NCBI GenBank assembly: GCA_015232865.1
Contig: JADFYU010000004.1
Span: 62,001 to 126,000 of the forward strand
Source of the DNA: Magnetococcales bacterium
GTDB lineage: Bacteria > Pseudomonadota > Magnetococcia > Magnetococcales > UBA8363
Reading direction: 5' to 3'
DNA length: 64,000 bases
A program made the position numbers and the translations under genes. The notes below the pieces were generated by a model. It was not told the DNA's origin and ran no database searches. It saw nothing but the letters and a program-made list of their open reading frames with translations. Below, piece after piece: positions 7,281-15,131 of the stretch; the stretch's first letter is position 1, and each line of letters opens with the position of its first letter.

Positions 7281-9035
7281 ATGAACCCAACTCAGGAAAA
7301 CGACGGCAACGGACTGCCCAACGGCGTCATGCTGAACATTTATCCAGACAGCATTGGAAAATCTCTGGCGGATACCGTTTCGATGTTGAGAAGACCGGAG
7401 TTCAAAGATGCCTTTTCCCTGCTCTACATCCTACCCTCTTTTTTTAACAGCGATCTGGATCGGGGTTTCTCCGTCATCAATTACAATCGCGACGAAAACC
7501 TCTCCAGCGCCGAGGATCTGGAGAGTCTGCACAAACTGAAATTCATGCTGAAATTCGATATGGTTTTAAACCACCTGTCGGTCAACTCCCCACAATTTCA
7601 AGATCTCCTTCTCAAAGGCGATCAATCTCGCTACAAGGACTTGTTCATCGATTGGAACCAATTCTGGGCTGACGAGGGGGAGGTCAATGAGGATGGCTGC
7701 CTTATTCCCAAACCCGAACACCTGGATCGACTCTTCATGCGGAAACCCGGGCTCCCGGTTCTGATGGTCCGATTTCCCGATGGAACCGACCGACCTTTCT
7801 GGAACACTTTTTATCAAGAAATAACCTATCGGGAATTGTTTGCCCAAGATTTAAGCCATATCGACGGCCTGAACTCCCTTCAGGCTGAAACGGTGACCAT
7901 GATCATCAATGCGGCCATACGAGAAAAAGTGGAGCTGGAATCCATCGATTTAAGCTCTTTTCTTCCCTTCAGAAAAGCGATTCTGACCACCTATAAAAAA
8001 CACCGGAAATATTTGGGCCAGATGGACGTCAACGCCCAGTCCGAACAAACCTGGGTGTTTTTTGAAGAGACCTTGAAGAAACTCAGCGAGTATGGCTGCA
8101 AGCTGGTTCGGCTGGACGCATTTGCCTATTTACACAAAGAGCCGGGGCAGACCAATTTTTTCAACAAACCAGGCACCTGGGCCATCCTGGACCGGCTACG
8201 GCAGATGGCCAGCAAATACGATCTGGTTTTATTGCCGGAAATACACTCGGAATATGGCTGTGGCATTCATGAGCAGATCGCCAGCAAAGGGTTTCCCATC
8301 TATGATTTTTTCTTTCCCGGATTGGTCATCGATGCGCTGGATCGTGGCTGCAACACCCATCTGTTGCGCTGGATCAACGAACTGGTAGACAAGGGGTTGA
8401 AAACCATCAACATGCTCGGCTGTCATGACGGCATTCCCGTGCTTGATCTCAAGGGGAAGGAGATCTCCGGTTTTTCGGTGGCGGGACTGCTTTCGGATGA
8501 TGAAATCGGGGCGGTTATCGACCGAATTTTAAATCGGGGAGGTCGGATCAAGAATTTATTCGGGCCGGATGGCAAGGAGATCTCCTATTATCAGGTCAAC
8601 GCGACATTTTTCAGCGCCCTGGGTGAAGATGAGAAAAAAATGCTCCTCGCCCGAGCCATACAACTCTTTACCCCAGGCATTCCCCAGGTTTGGTACCTGG
8701 ACCTTTTCGTTGGCCGAAACGACTATGAAGCGGCGGACCATGGTGGTTCAGCCGGTCATAAGGAGATCAATCGCACGACCCTGAGTCTGGCCGATATTGA
8801 ATATGGACTTAAAAAATTTGTCGTCAAATATCAGTTGCAGCTCATCCAACTGCGCAACAACTGCCCCGCCTTCCAGGGTAAACTAACCGTTGGCAAAACC
8901 GAGGATCATCTGCTAGAGTTGACCTGGGCCAACGGCCCCTCTTCAGCCACCTTGAAGGCCAACCTGTGCGACCATGTCTTCACCATTGACCATCAGGACG
9001 ACCCAGACCACAAGGAACAGCTATCTTTTAATTAA
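7281..9035 (+). CDS. GH13 sucrose phosphorylase-like enzyme
   Basis: A glycoside hydrolase family 13 protein of the sucrose/glucosylglycerate phosphorylase group (GH13_18). It starts with GVMLNIYPDSIGKSL...LYILPSFFNSDLDRGFSVINY, the typical opening of sucrose phosphorylases. The catalytic nucleophile is in LVRLDAFAYLHK, the acid/base in LLPEIHSEYG, and the transition-state-stabilising Asp in LGCHDGIPV. Family members split sucrose with phosphate into glucose-1-phosphate and fructose; relatives act on sucrose-6'-phosphate or glucosylglycerate. The longest frame starts at TTG 7227. ATG 7281 fits the family N-terminus better, though neither has a good ribosome site. With the upstream synthase it could make sucrose storage reversible. 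Confidence 0.88.
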   Translation: MNPTQENDGNGLPNGVMLNIYPDSIGKSLADTVSMLRRPEFKDAFSLLYILPSFFNSDLDRGFSVINYNRDENLSSAEDLESLHKLKFMLKFDMVLNHLSVNSPQFQDLLLKGDQSRYKDLFIDWNQFWADEGEVNEDGCLIPKPEHLDRLFMRKPGLPVLMVRFPDGTDRPFWNTFYQEITYRELFAQDLSHIDGLNSLQAETVTMIINAAIREKVELESIDLSSFLPFRKAILTTYKKHRKYLGQMDVNAQSEQTWVFFEETLKKLSEYGCKLVRLDAFAYLHKEPGQTNFFNKPGTWAILDRLRQMASKYDLVLLPEIHSEYGCGIHEQIASKGFPIYDFFFPGLVIDALDRGCNTHLLRWINELVDKGLKTINMLGCHDGIPVLDLKGKEISGFSVAGLLSDDEIGAVIDRILNRGGRIKNLFGPDGKEISYYQVNATFFSALGEDEKKMLLARAIQLFTPGIPQVWYLDLFVGRNDYEAADHGGSAGHKEINRTTLSLADIEYGLKKFVVKYQLQLIQLRNNCPAFQGKLTVGKTEDHLLELTWANGPSSATLKANLCDHVFTIDHQDDPDHKEQLSFN

Positions 9036-9078
9036 CCCGTTATTTTAATTCTGTCATCCTCATTTTTTGGAGAAAAAA

Positions 9079-9585
9079 ATGTCAAACAAAACCAAACAAA
9101 ACCTCAAGGATGCTTTTGCCGGTGAATCCCAGGCCAATCGCAAATATTTAGCCTTTGCCAGCAAAGCCGAAAAAGAGGGCTTTGGCCAGGTAGCCAAGCT
9201 GTTCCGCGCCGTAGCCGAAGCGGAAACCATTCACGCCCACAGCCACTTTAACGTGTTGGGTGGTGTCAAGAGCACCCAGGAGAACCTGGAAGCGGCCATG
9301 GAAGGTGAAGATTATGAATTCAAAAAAATGTACCCGGAGTTCATCAAAACCGCAGAAAAAGAGGGCAACGACAAAGCGATCAGATCCATGAAACTGGCCA
9401 TGGAAGTTGAAAAAGTTCACTTTGACCTGTTCAAACAGGCCATGGCTGCCGTCCAAAGCGGAACCGATCTGGAAAGCCTGGAGATCTATGTCTGTCCCTA
9501 CTGCGGCCATACAGAAATTGGCGTCGCTCCTGAGCAGTGCCCGGTTTGCAACGCCAAAGGGGAGAAATATCAAGCGATCGCATAA
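9079..9585 (+). CDS. rbr: Rubrerythrin
   Basis: A cytoplasmic peroxide-scavenging protein of 168 residues. The N-terminal ferritin-like diiron domain shows the paired helices with ESQANRKYLAFA, EAETIHAHSH and MEVEKVHFDLF, supplying Glu and His iron ligands. The C-terminal rubredoxin-like domain has CPYCGH and CPVCNAKG, the four cysteines for a single iron. In the family it reduces hydrogen peroxide using electrons from rubredoxin or NADH-linked partners, and is common in anaerobes and microaerophiles. The ATG at 9079 is preferred over TTG 9067 because GGAG lies just before it. A membrane-bound disulfide-reductase-like flavoprotein follows 72 bp later and may be a functional neighbour in redox defence. 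Confidence 0.95.
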   Translation: MSNKTKQNLKDAFAGESQANRKYLAFASKAEKEGFGQVAKLFRAVAEAETIHAHSHFNVLGGVKSTQENLEAAMEGEDYEFKKMYPEFIKTAEKEGNDKAIRSMKLAMEVEKVHFDLFKQAMAAVQSGTDLESLEIYVCPYCGHTEIGVAPEQCPVCNAKGEKYQAIA

Positions 9586-9657
9586 TCTTGAAAACACCGA
9601 TTGGTGTGGGGACAGGCTTCAACCTCTTTTCAGGTCAAACCAATAGGGGCGCGCCAA

Positions 9658-11790
9658 ATGAAACGTGGAAAAGTTGCGTTGCTGCTCTTGATCGGCCTGT
9701 TGATCGGTGCTTTTTTTTTGTTTGACCTGGGAGACTATCTAACCCTGGATTTCTTCAAGTCACAACAAGATGCCATCCGTGGCCAGTACGAATCCCACCC
9801 TGTACGAACCACGGTGGCCTATTTTATTCTCTACGTGGCCGTCACCGGGCTTTCATTGCCCGGAGCCACCCTGATGACCTTGGTCGGTGGCGGAATTTTC
9901 GGTCTTTTGTTCGGCACGATCCTGATCTCTTTCGCATCGACGATGGGGGCCACCCTGGCCTTTTTGCTCTCTCGTTATCTGTTACGGGATATCATTCAAG
10001 CCCGGTTTGGCGACAAACTCACCACCATCAATGCGGGAATAAAAAATGAGGGAGCACTCTATCTGTTTACGGTGCGTCTGGTTCCGGCCTTTCCTTTTTT
10101 TGTCATCAATCTATTGATGGGACTGACGGCCATTCGAACCCTGACCTTCTTTTGGGTCAGCCAGATCGGTATGTTGGCCGGCACTCTTGTCTATGTCAAC
10201 GCCGGAACCCAGATCGCCCAGATCGAATCGTTGTCCGGCATTCTCTCGATCGAACTGATCGGCTCTTTTGCCCTGTTAGGCATTTTTCCTCTCTTGGCCA
10301 GAACATGCGTCAACAGGATGCAGCAGAAAAAATGCCGATCCCACGTTCCAAAACCCAAGACATTTGATCGAAACCTGATCGTTATCGGCGGCGGATCAGC
10401 CGGGTTGGTTACGGCCTACATCAGTGCCGCAGTCAAAGCCAGGGTAACCCTGATCGAAAAACATAAAATGGGCGGTGATTGTCTCAACACCGGCTGCATT
10501 CCCTCCAAAGCCCTGATACGATCCGCCAGATTTCTCGCCCACGCCAACCGAGCCAAAGAGTTGGGCTTCCGTTCGGCCACGATCGAATATGAGTTTGCCG
10601 AAGTGATGGAACGGGTCCAGCGGGTAATCCGAACGGTGGCGCCCCACGATTCCATCGAGCGATATACAAAGCTTGGGGTGGAGTGCATTCGTGGCGAAGC
10701 CCGTATCACCTCGCCCTATCATGTTGAGGTCAACGGCCAGACCCTGACCACCCGCACCATCGTCATCGCCACCGGCGCCCGTCCCGCCATTCCGCCCATC
10801 CCTGGCATAATGGCGATTAACCCTCTTACCTCCGACACCATTTGGTCCATCCGGGAGCGACCCCGACGATTGCTGGTTTTGGGAGCTGGTCCCATTGGCT
10901 GTGAGTTGACCCAGGCATTTGCCCGCCTGGGATGTAAAACAACGTTGGTACTGCGCGGAAAACGACTGCTGGCGAAGGAAGACCCGGAGATTTCCACCCT
11001 GATACTGGACCGATTCCGAGACGAGGGCATTTGCGTTCTGACCGAACATCTCCCCCAAGAATTTATAAAAGTCGGAGAGGATAAAATTTTAATCTGTCAT
11101 CGCAAAGGAGAAGAGGTCCGGGTGATCTTTGATCAACTGCTGGTCGCAACAGGCCGAACAGCCAACGTTTCCGGCTTTGGATTGGAGGAGCTGGGCGTCG
11201 AACTGGAGAGAGGCGGCACCATCAAAACCGACCCCTACCTACGCACCAATATGGCCAACCTGTTTGCCTGCGGGGATGTGGCCGGCCCCTTTCAATTCAC
11301 CCATACCGCCGCTCACCAAGCCTGGTACGTCACCGTCAACGCCCTGTTTGGCCGTTTTAAACGGTTCAAGATCGATTATTCCGTCATCCCCTGGGCAACC
11401 TTCACGGACCCGGAAGTCGCACGGGTTGGTCTGAACGAGCAAGAGGCGATTGCCCAGGGCATTCCCCATGAAATCACCACGTACGGTATGGATGATCTGG
11501 ATCGGGCCATTACCGATGAAGAGGCCCATGGATTGGTCAAGGTACTCACCGTTCCGGGCCGGGACAAGATTCTTGGTGTCACCATCGTCGGAAGCCATGC
11601 CGGGGATATCATTGCCGAATATGTCGCCGCCATGCGCCACGGCATCGGCATGAACAAGATTTTGGCAACCATTCATATTTATCCCACCCTGGCCGAAGCC
11701 AACAAATATGCCGCAGGGGCCTGGAAAAAGGCCCACCTCTCCCAGACACTCCTGAAATGGCTGAAAAAGTTTCACGCTCTGTCACGCTAA
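9658..11790 (+). CDS. TVP38/DedA-like membrane domain fused to pyridine nucleotide-disulfide oxidoreductase
   Basis: A 710-residue fusion. Residues 1 to about 215 form a TVP38/TMEM64 (SNARE-associated, DedA-like) membrane domain with several hydrophobic helices, including LSLPGATLMTLVGGGIFG and RLVPAFPFFVINLLMGL. From about 235 a class I flavoprotein disulfide reductase begins. It shows the FAD dinucleotide fold (VIGGGSAGL), the redox-active pair GGDCLNTGCIPSKAL, a second NAD(P)H fold (VLGAGPIGCELTQAF), the FAD motif FACGDVAG and the C-terminal dimer interface HIYPTLAEANKYA. It is most like mercuric reductase/lipoamide dehydrogenase, but the C-terminal cysteine pair used for mercury is absent. 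It would be an inner-membrane-tethered reductase of unknown substrate. ATG 9658 with AGGGG upstream is chosen over TTG 9601. Confidence 0.88.
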   Translation: MKRGKVALLLLIGLLIGAFFLFDLGDYLTLDFFKSQQDAIRGQYESHPVRTTVAYFILYVAVTGLSLPGATLMTLVGGGIFGLLFGTILISFASTMGATLAFLLSRYLLRDIIQARFGDKLTTINAGIKNEGALYLFTVRLVPAFPFFVINLLMGLTAIRTLTFFWVSQIGMLAGTLVYVNAGTQIAQIESLSGILSIELIGSFALLGIFPLLARTCVNRMQQKKCRSHVPKPKTFDRNLIVIGGGSAGLVTAYISAAVKARVTLIEKHKMGGDCLNTGCIPSKALIRSARFLAHANRAKELGFRSATIEYEFAEVMERVQRVIRTVAPHDSIERYTKLGVECIRGEARITSPYHVEVNGQTLTTRTIVIATGARPAIPPIPGIMAINPLTSDTIWSIRERPRRLLVLGAGPIGCELTQAFARLGCKTTLVLRGKRLLAKEDPEISTLILDRFRDEGICVLTEHLPQEFIKVGEDKILICHRKGEEVRVIFDQLLVATGRTANVSGFGLEELGVELERGGTIKTDPYLRTNMANLFACGDVAGPFQFTHTAAHQAWYVTVNALFGRFKRFKIDYSVIPWATFTDPEVARVGLNEQEAIAQGIPHEITTYGMDDLDRAITDEEAHGLVKVLTVPGRDKILGVTIVGSHAGDIIAEYVAAMRHGIGMNKILATIHIYPTLAEANKYAAGAWKKAHLSQTLLKWLKKFHALSR

Positions 11791-11811
11791 CAGTCCCGAG
11801 TTCGCCACAAC

Positions 11812-11835
11812 CTTTTGATTCACCCGGCAAACGGT
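11812..11835 (-). repeat. Internal fragment of the local MITE family
   Basis: The complement of this stretch resembles the AATCAAGAGGTTGTGCCG block in the right half of the element at 51373-51535. No ends are recognisable. It lies in the 60-bp gap between two convergent genes. Confidence 0.25.
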
Positions 11836-11850
11836 GGCGGGCATTCCGCT

Positions 11851-13632
11851 CTACGAATTCAGGTTGAATTGCGTACACTCCATAAACACCTCATGGGGAC
11901 AGGTGCGACACCGATTCTTATCCAAAAACTGGGAACAAATGCTTTGAATCGCCTCATTTTTAGAGCGGAAAATATGATCTTCACCAATACTGTTGATATA
12001 TCCACTCCGATCAAAAACTTGCTGGACCTGTTCCTTGATATCACATAAAAAGAGGTTTCCTTGAGTAGATCGACGCCGTTCCGACTCATTGCGCAACATT
12101 TCAGCCCCCGAAAGATCGGCAAAATTGATGCCACTGCCAATAACCAATAGATTGCGTTGTTCAGGCTGTCGCTCTTGAGACTTTCTCAAAATACTACCCA
12201 CATGACTGGCCGAGCCAAAATAGAGAGAACCGTCAATTCTAAGAATTTTTAGTTGCGGACATTCCGTCAAGTTCTTATCCGATACAAACCTTCTCCAAGG
12301 AGAGTTCGGGTCTGGAACCCTGGCCATGACTTTCGGGTTGGATGTCCGTTTCAAATAGAGCGAAAGGGAGAGCATGATGCCGACATAGATGGCAAACTCC
12401 AACTCCAAAAACAGTGTCGCGGCAAAGGTAACCAACATGACAGCCGTTCCCGGATTGGTTGATTTGAAAATCTGGCGGATATGATGAAAGTCAATCAGTT
12501 TATAGGCGACACGCAAGATGACGCCAGCCATGGCCGCAATGGGTAGATGAGCCGCCAACGGAGCCACCAGCAGAATGATCCCCATCAAAAACAAGGCGGC
12601 AAAAATGGCTGAAAACGGTGTTTTTGCACCCGCACTATAATTGACGCCCGTGCGTGTAAAAGAGCCTGAGGAGGGATAGGCCGAAAAAAAACTGCCCACG
12701 ATATTGGCCAGGCCCTGGCCGATGAACTCCTGATTACCGTTAATTCTCTGCCCCGAATGCAGTGCGACGGAACGGGCGATGGAAACCGCCTCGATCAGTC
12801 CGAGCAAGGCGATGGCCAGGGCACCGGAAGATAACTCCCGAATAGTCGACAATGAAAAATCAGGCACCGAAAGGGGTGGCAGACTATTGGGAAAAGAACC
12901 GACCAGGGCGATCTGATGCTCCGACACCCCGACACCAAAGGCCAAAAAACTGCCCACCGTCAACGCCACCAACATATCCGGCCACTTGGGCAAGATTTTC
13001 TTTACCAGAATCGCCGTTGCCAAAGTGACCGATCCAACCAATAACACATAGGGATTCATAGCGGGAATTTTATCGATCAGATCAATCCAGGTGTGAATAA
13101 ATGATTCACCATTGGGCAACGAAACGCCAAACAAATGTTTTAGTTGGCTGGTTGCAATAAGAATGGATGCTCCACTGGTAAAGCCCACCACCACCGAATG
13201 GGAGACAAAATCAACCAATCCCCCCATTCGGACCAATCCCAAAACGAACTGAAAGAGTCCGGCTAAAAATGCCAGCGTAAACGCCATGGTAATAAATGAT
13301 GGGCTTCCCGGCTCGGCCAATGGGGAGAGAGTGGCAAACACGACGATGGAGATGGCTGTCGTCGGTCCTGAGATCAGGTGGAGAGAAGAGCCAAACAGGG
13401 CGGCAATGATGGCGGGAACAATGGCGGTATAAAGCCCGTACTGTGAAGGCAGGCCGGCGATGGCTGCAAACGCCACTCCTTGAGGCAAAACCACCACCGC
13501 TCCGGTCAGTCCCGCAAAGAAATCTTTTTGCAGACTGACCCGATCCATACTTTTAATCCAATTCGGTGCGCGATCGAGCTTATTTGATACCCTCGACCAC
13601 AGCCCATTTTTTCCAAACATGAAGGAAGACAT
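11851..13632 (-). CDS. SulP family anion permease with STAS domain
   Basis: An inner-membrane SLC26/SulP transporter of 593 residues. The membrane part (about 25-430) has the SulP signature near the start (LTGAVVVLPQGVAFAAIAGLPSQYGLY, then SGPTTAISIVVF) and about a dozen hydrophobic segments. The C-terminal cytoplasmic STAS domain spans roughly 455-560 (LKILRIDGSLYFGSASHV...INFADLSGAEML). Family substrates are sulfate, bicarbonate or dicarboxylates; nothing here decides which. The tail CRTCPHEVFMECTQ adds three closely spaced cysteines, which is unusual. It ends 60 bp from the oppositely oriented flavoprotein. A second ATG four codons downstream is an alternative start. Confidence 0.92.
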   Translation of the reverse strand: MSSFMFGKNGLWSRVSNKLDRAPNWIKSMDRVSLQKDFFAGLTGAVVVLPQGVAFAAIAGLPSQYGLYTAIVPAIIAALFGSSLHLISGPTTAISIVVFATLSPLAEPGSPSFITMAFTLAFLAGLFQFVLGLVRMGGLVDFVSHSVVVGFTSGASILIATSQLKHLFGVSLPNGESFIHTWIDLIDKIPAMNPYVLLVGSVTLATAILVKKILPKWPDMLVALTVGSFLAFGVGVSEHQIALVGSFPNSLPPLSVPDFSLSTIRELSSGALAIALLGLIEAVSIARSVALHSGQRINGNQEFIGQGLANIVGSFFSAYPSSGSFTRTGVNYSAGAKTPFSAIFAALFLMGIILLVAPLAAHLPIAAMAGVILRVAYKLIDFHHIRQIFKSTNPGTAVMLVTFAATLFLELEFAIYVGIMLSLSLYLKRTSNPKVMARVPDPNSPWRRFVSDKNLTECPQLKILRIDGSLYFGSASHVGSILRKSQERQPEQRNLLVIGSGINFADLSGAEMLRNESERRRSTQGNLFLCDIKEQVQQVFDRSGYINSIGEDHIFRSKNEAIQSICSQFLDKNRCRTCPHEVFMECTQFNLNS

Positions 13633-13708
13633 GAAACACCTGTTTTACCTCAGAAACGGTTTATTTTTTTCTTGCTTTACAAACGAAACCCAGGCACAAC
13701 AAAAAACC

Positions 13709-14125
13709 ATGAAATATATCTATGAAAACACCCAACGACGCATCAACATCGAAAGACATCAGCTGGATTTTTCAATCATTTATGGTTTTGATTTTAATCA
13801 TGCCCTCTGGTTGAGCGATCACAGGAAAAATTATTGTGTTGACCGCTTCATAGCCTCCGGTCACATTGAAAGCCGGCTCTATATCGTCGTATTCACGGTC
13901 AGGGACGACGCCATACGCCTCATCAGCCTGCGTAAAGCCAACAAACGGGAGGTTACTCTCTTGACCCCAGATGCGGAACCGATCTGCGATGGGGAGGATG
14001 ACATCCTGACCCAAGCTGCGGTTGCCGATTCAGACAACCCCCCATTGACCTCGAAAGAGATTTTAAGAATGAGGCCCAGGAAAACAGTTACGGACAATGA
14101 GAATGCGCATTTTTTTCAAACCTGA
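13709..14125 (+). pseudogene. BrnT-like toxin fused in frame to truncated BrnA-like segment
   Basis: From ATG 13709 the first 85 or so residues follow the BrnT RNase-toxin pattern: MKYIYENTQRRINIERHQLDF, DRFIASGHIESRLYIVVFT, then DDAIRLISLRKANKRE. The same frame continues into DSDNPPLTSKEILRMRP, a stretch typical of the N-terminal part of BrnA antitoxins. The ribbon-helix-helix DNA-binding part of BrnA is missing. The frame ends 14 residues later at a TGA (14123-14125) that lies inside the first five bases of a MITE-family repeat starting at 14121. The antitoxin therefore appears to have been cut off by the element. The frame could extend up to 13619, but that would overlap the divergent SulP start and adds no BrnT homology. 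Confidence 0.6.
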
Positions 14126-14203
14126 AAACGGCGGTTGGCGGTACCTGCATGGTACAATCCGTTGATTTTTCTGGTGAAACAGAAAAAGTCGCCGTCACCT
14201 TAA
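14121..14203 (+). repeat. MITE-family half element truncating the BrnA-like frame
   Basis: Begins CCTGAAAACGGCGGTTGG, then CAATCCGTTGATTTTTCTGG and GAAAAAGTCGCCGTCACC, matching block by block the left half of the elements at 43188 and 51373. The right half is not recognisable. Its first bases supply the stop codon of the upstream toxin/antitoxin frame. Confidence 0.65.
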
Positions 14204-14243
14204 ATCCAACCTGGCAAAAGCGTTGTTCAACGCTTGACCTTCA

Positions 14244-15131
14244 CTAGAAAGGCAGAATGTTCAGATCGAGTTGTTCTTTCATTGCTTTTTGTTGTTTGAC
14301 AAAAACAACCAATCGGACCCCGACATCCGGTCGTTTGCTGGAGAACAGATTAAACCCCCGGTTGGCACAACGGAGCGCCTCTCTGCCCTCCTTCCAACTG
14401 CCACCGCGAATGACCCGAAACTCCCCTTTCTCCTCAAATTTCGGATCGTTCTCCTGATGATGGTTATAGGAGAACTTGTCGTAGCTGTCCTGAACCCATT
14501 CCCAGACATTTCCGCTCATATCGTAAAGGCCCAAACGGTTGGGCAGTCGAGACCCGGTCTGCTGAGTCGAATCCAGGCTGTTGCCTTTGAACCACGCTAT
14601 TTTTTCCAAGGGATCAACACCTGGATAGGGAGTTCTAAGCCCCCCTTCACGGCAGGCATATTCCCATTCGGCTTCAGTTGGCAGACGAAAAACCGCTTTA
14701 CCGTCGTACTGTTTGTTGAGACGCTGAGTCAATCGTGTCACCTCATCAAAATCCACCCGTTCCACCGGGTGATCATCCCCCTTGTTAAACTGAGCGGGAT
14801 TGCTGCGCATGATGGTGCGCCACTGAGCCTGGGTGACCTCATTTTTACCCATCCAAAACCCGGAGACACAGACCCGATGTACCGGTTGTTCATCGGCATC
14901 ACGACCATCGGCCCTGGGTGGAGAACCCATTTTATAACATCCGCCCGGCAGCCAGATAAAATCCATACCCGAATGAGTTTCGATCCATAGTTTGGTTGGC
15001 TGCCCGCTGCCCGACTCCTGGTTCTGAGGCTCATCTTGGCTGATTTCCGCCCACTCATTCAACAAAAAAGCCTGACTGGAAACCGGTAGCAAAAACAGAC
15101 AGGAAAACAAGAAGGAGAGCAAATGTTTCAT
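14244..15131 (-). CDS. Secreted FGE-sulfatase-fold (SUMF1-like) protein, probably non-catalytic
   Basis: A 295-residue protein with an N-terminal signal peptide (LLSFLFSCLFLLPVSSQA) and a formylglycine-generating-enzyme/SUMF1-type domain from about residue 50. Characteristic stretches are FIWLPGGCYKMGSP, PVHRVCVSGFWMGKNEVTQ, VFRLPTEAEWEYACREGG, GLYDMSGNVWEWVQD and VIRGGSWKEG...DVGVRLV. True FGE enzymes carry a copper-binding cysteine pair shortly after the RGGS stretch. Here RGGSWKEGREALRCANRG shows only a single later cysteine, so oxidase activity is unlikely. It directly abuts the caspase-like gene: its ATG follows that gene's stop with no gap, so translation is probably coupled and the two exported products probably act together. 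Confidence 0.88.
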   Translation of the reverse strand: MKHLLSFLFSCLFLLPVSSQAFLLNEWAEISQDEPQNQESGSGQPTKLWIETHSGMDFIWLPGGCYKMGSPPRADGRDADEQPVHRVCVSGFWMGKNEVTQAQWRTIMRSNPAQFNKGDDHPVERVDFDEVTRLTQRLNKQYDGKAVFRLPTEAEWEYACREGGLRTPYPGVDPLEKIAWFKGNSLDSTQQTGSRLPNRLGLYDMSGNVWEWVQDSYDKFSYNHHQENDPKFEEKGEFRVIRGGSWKEGREALRCANRGFNLFSSKRPDVGVRLVVFVKQQKAMKEQLDLNILPF

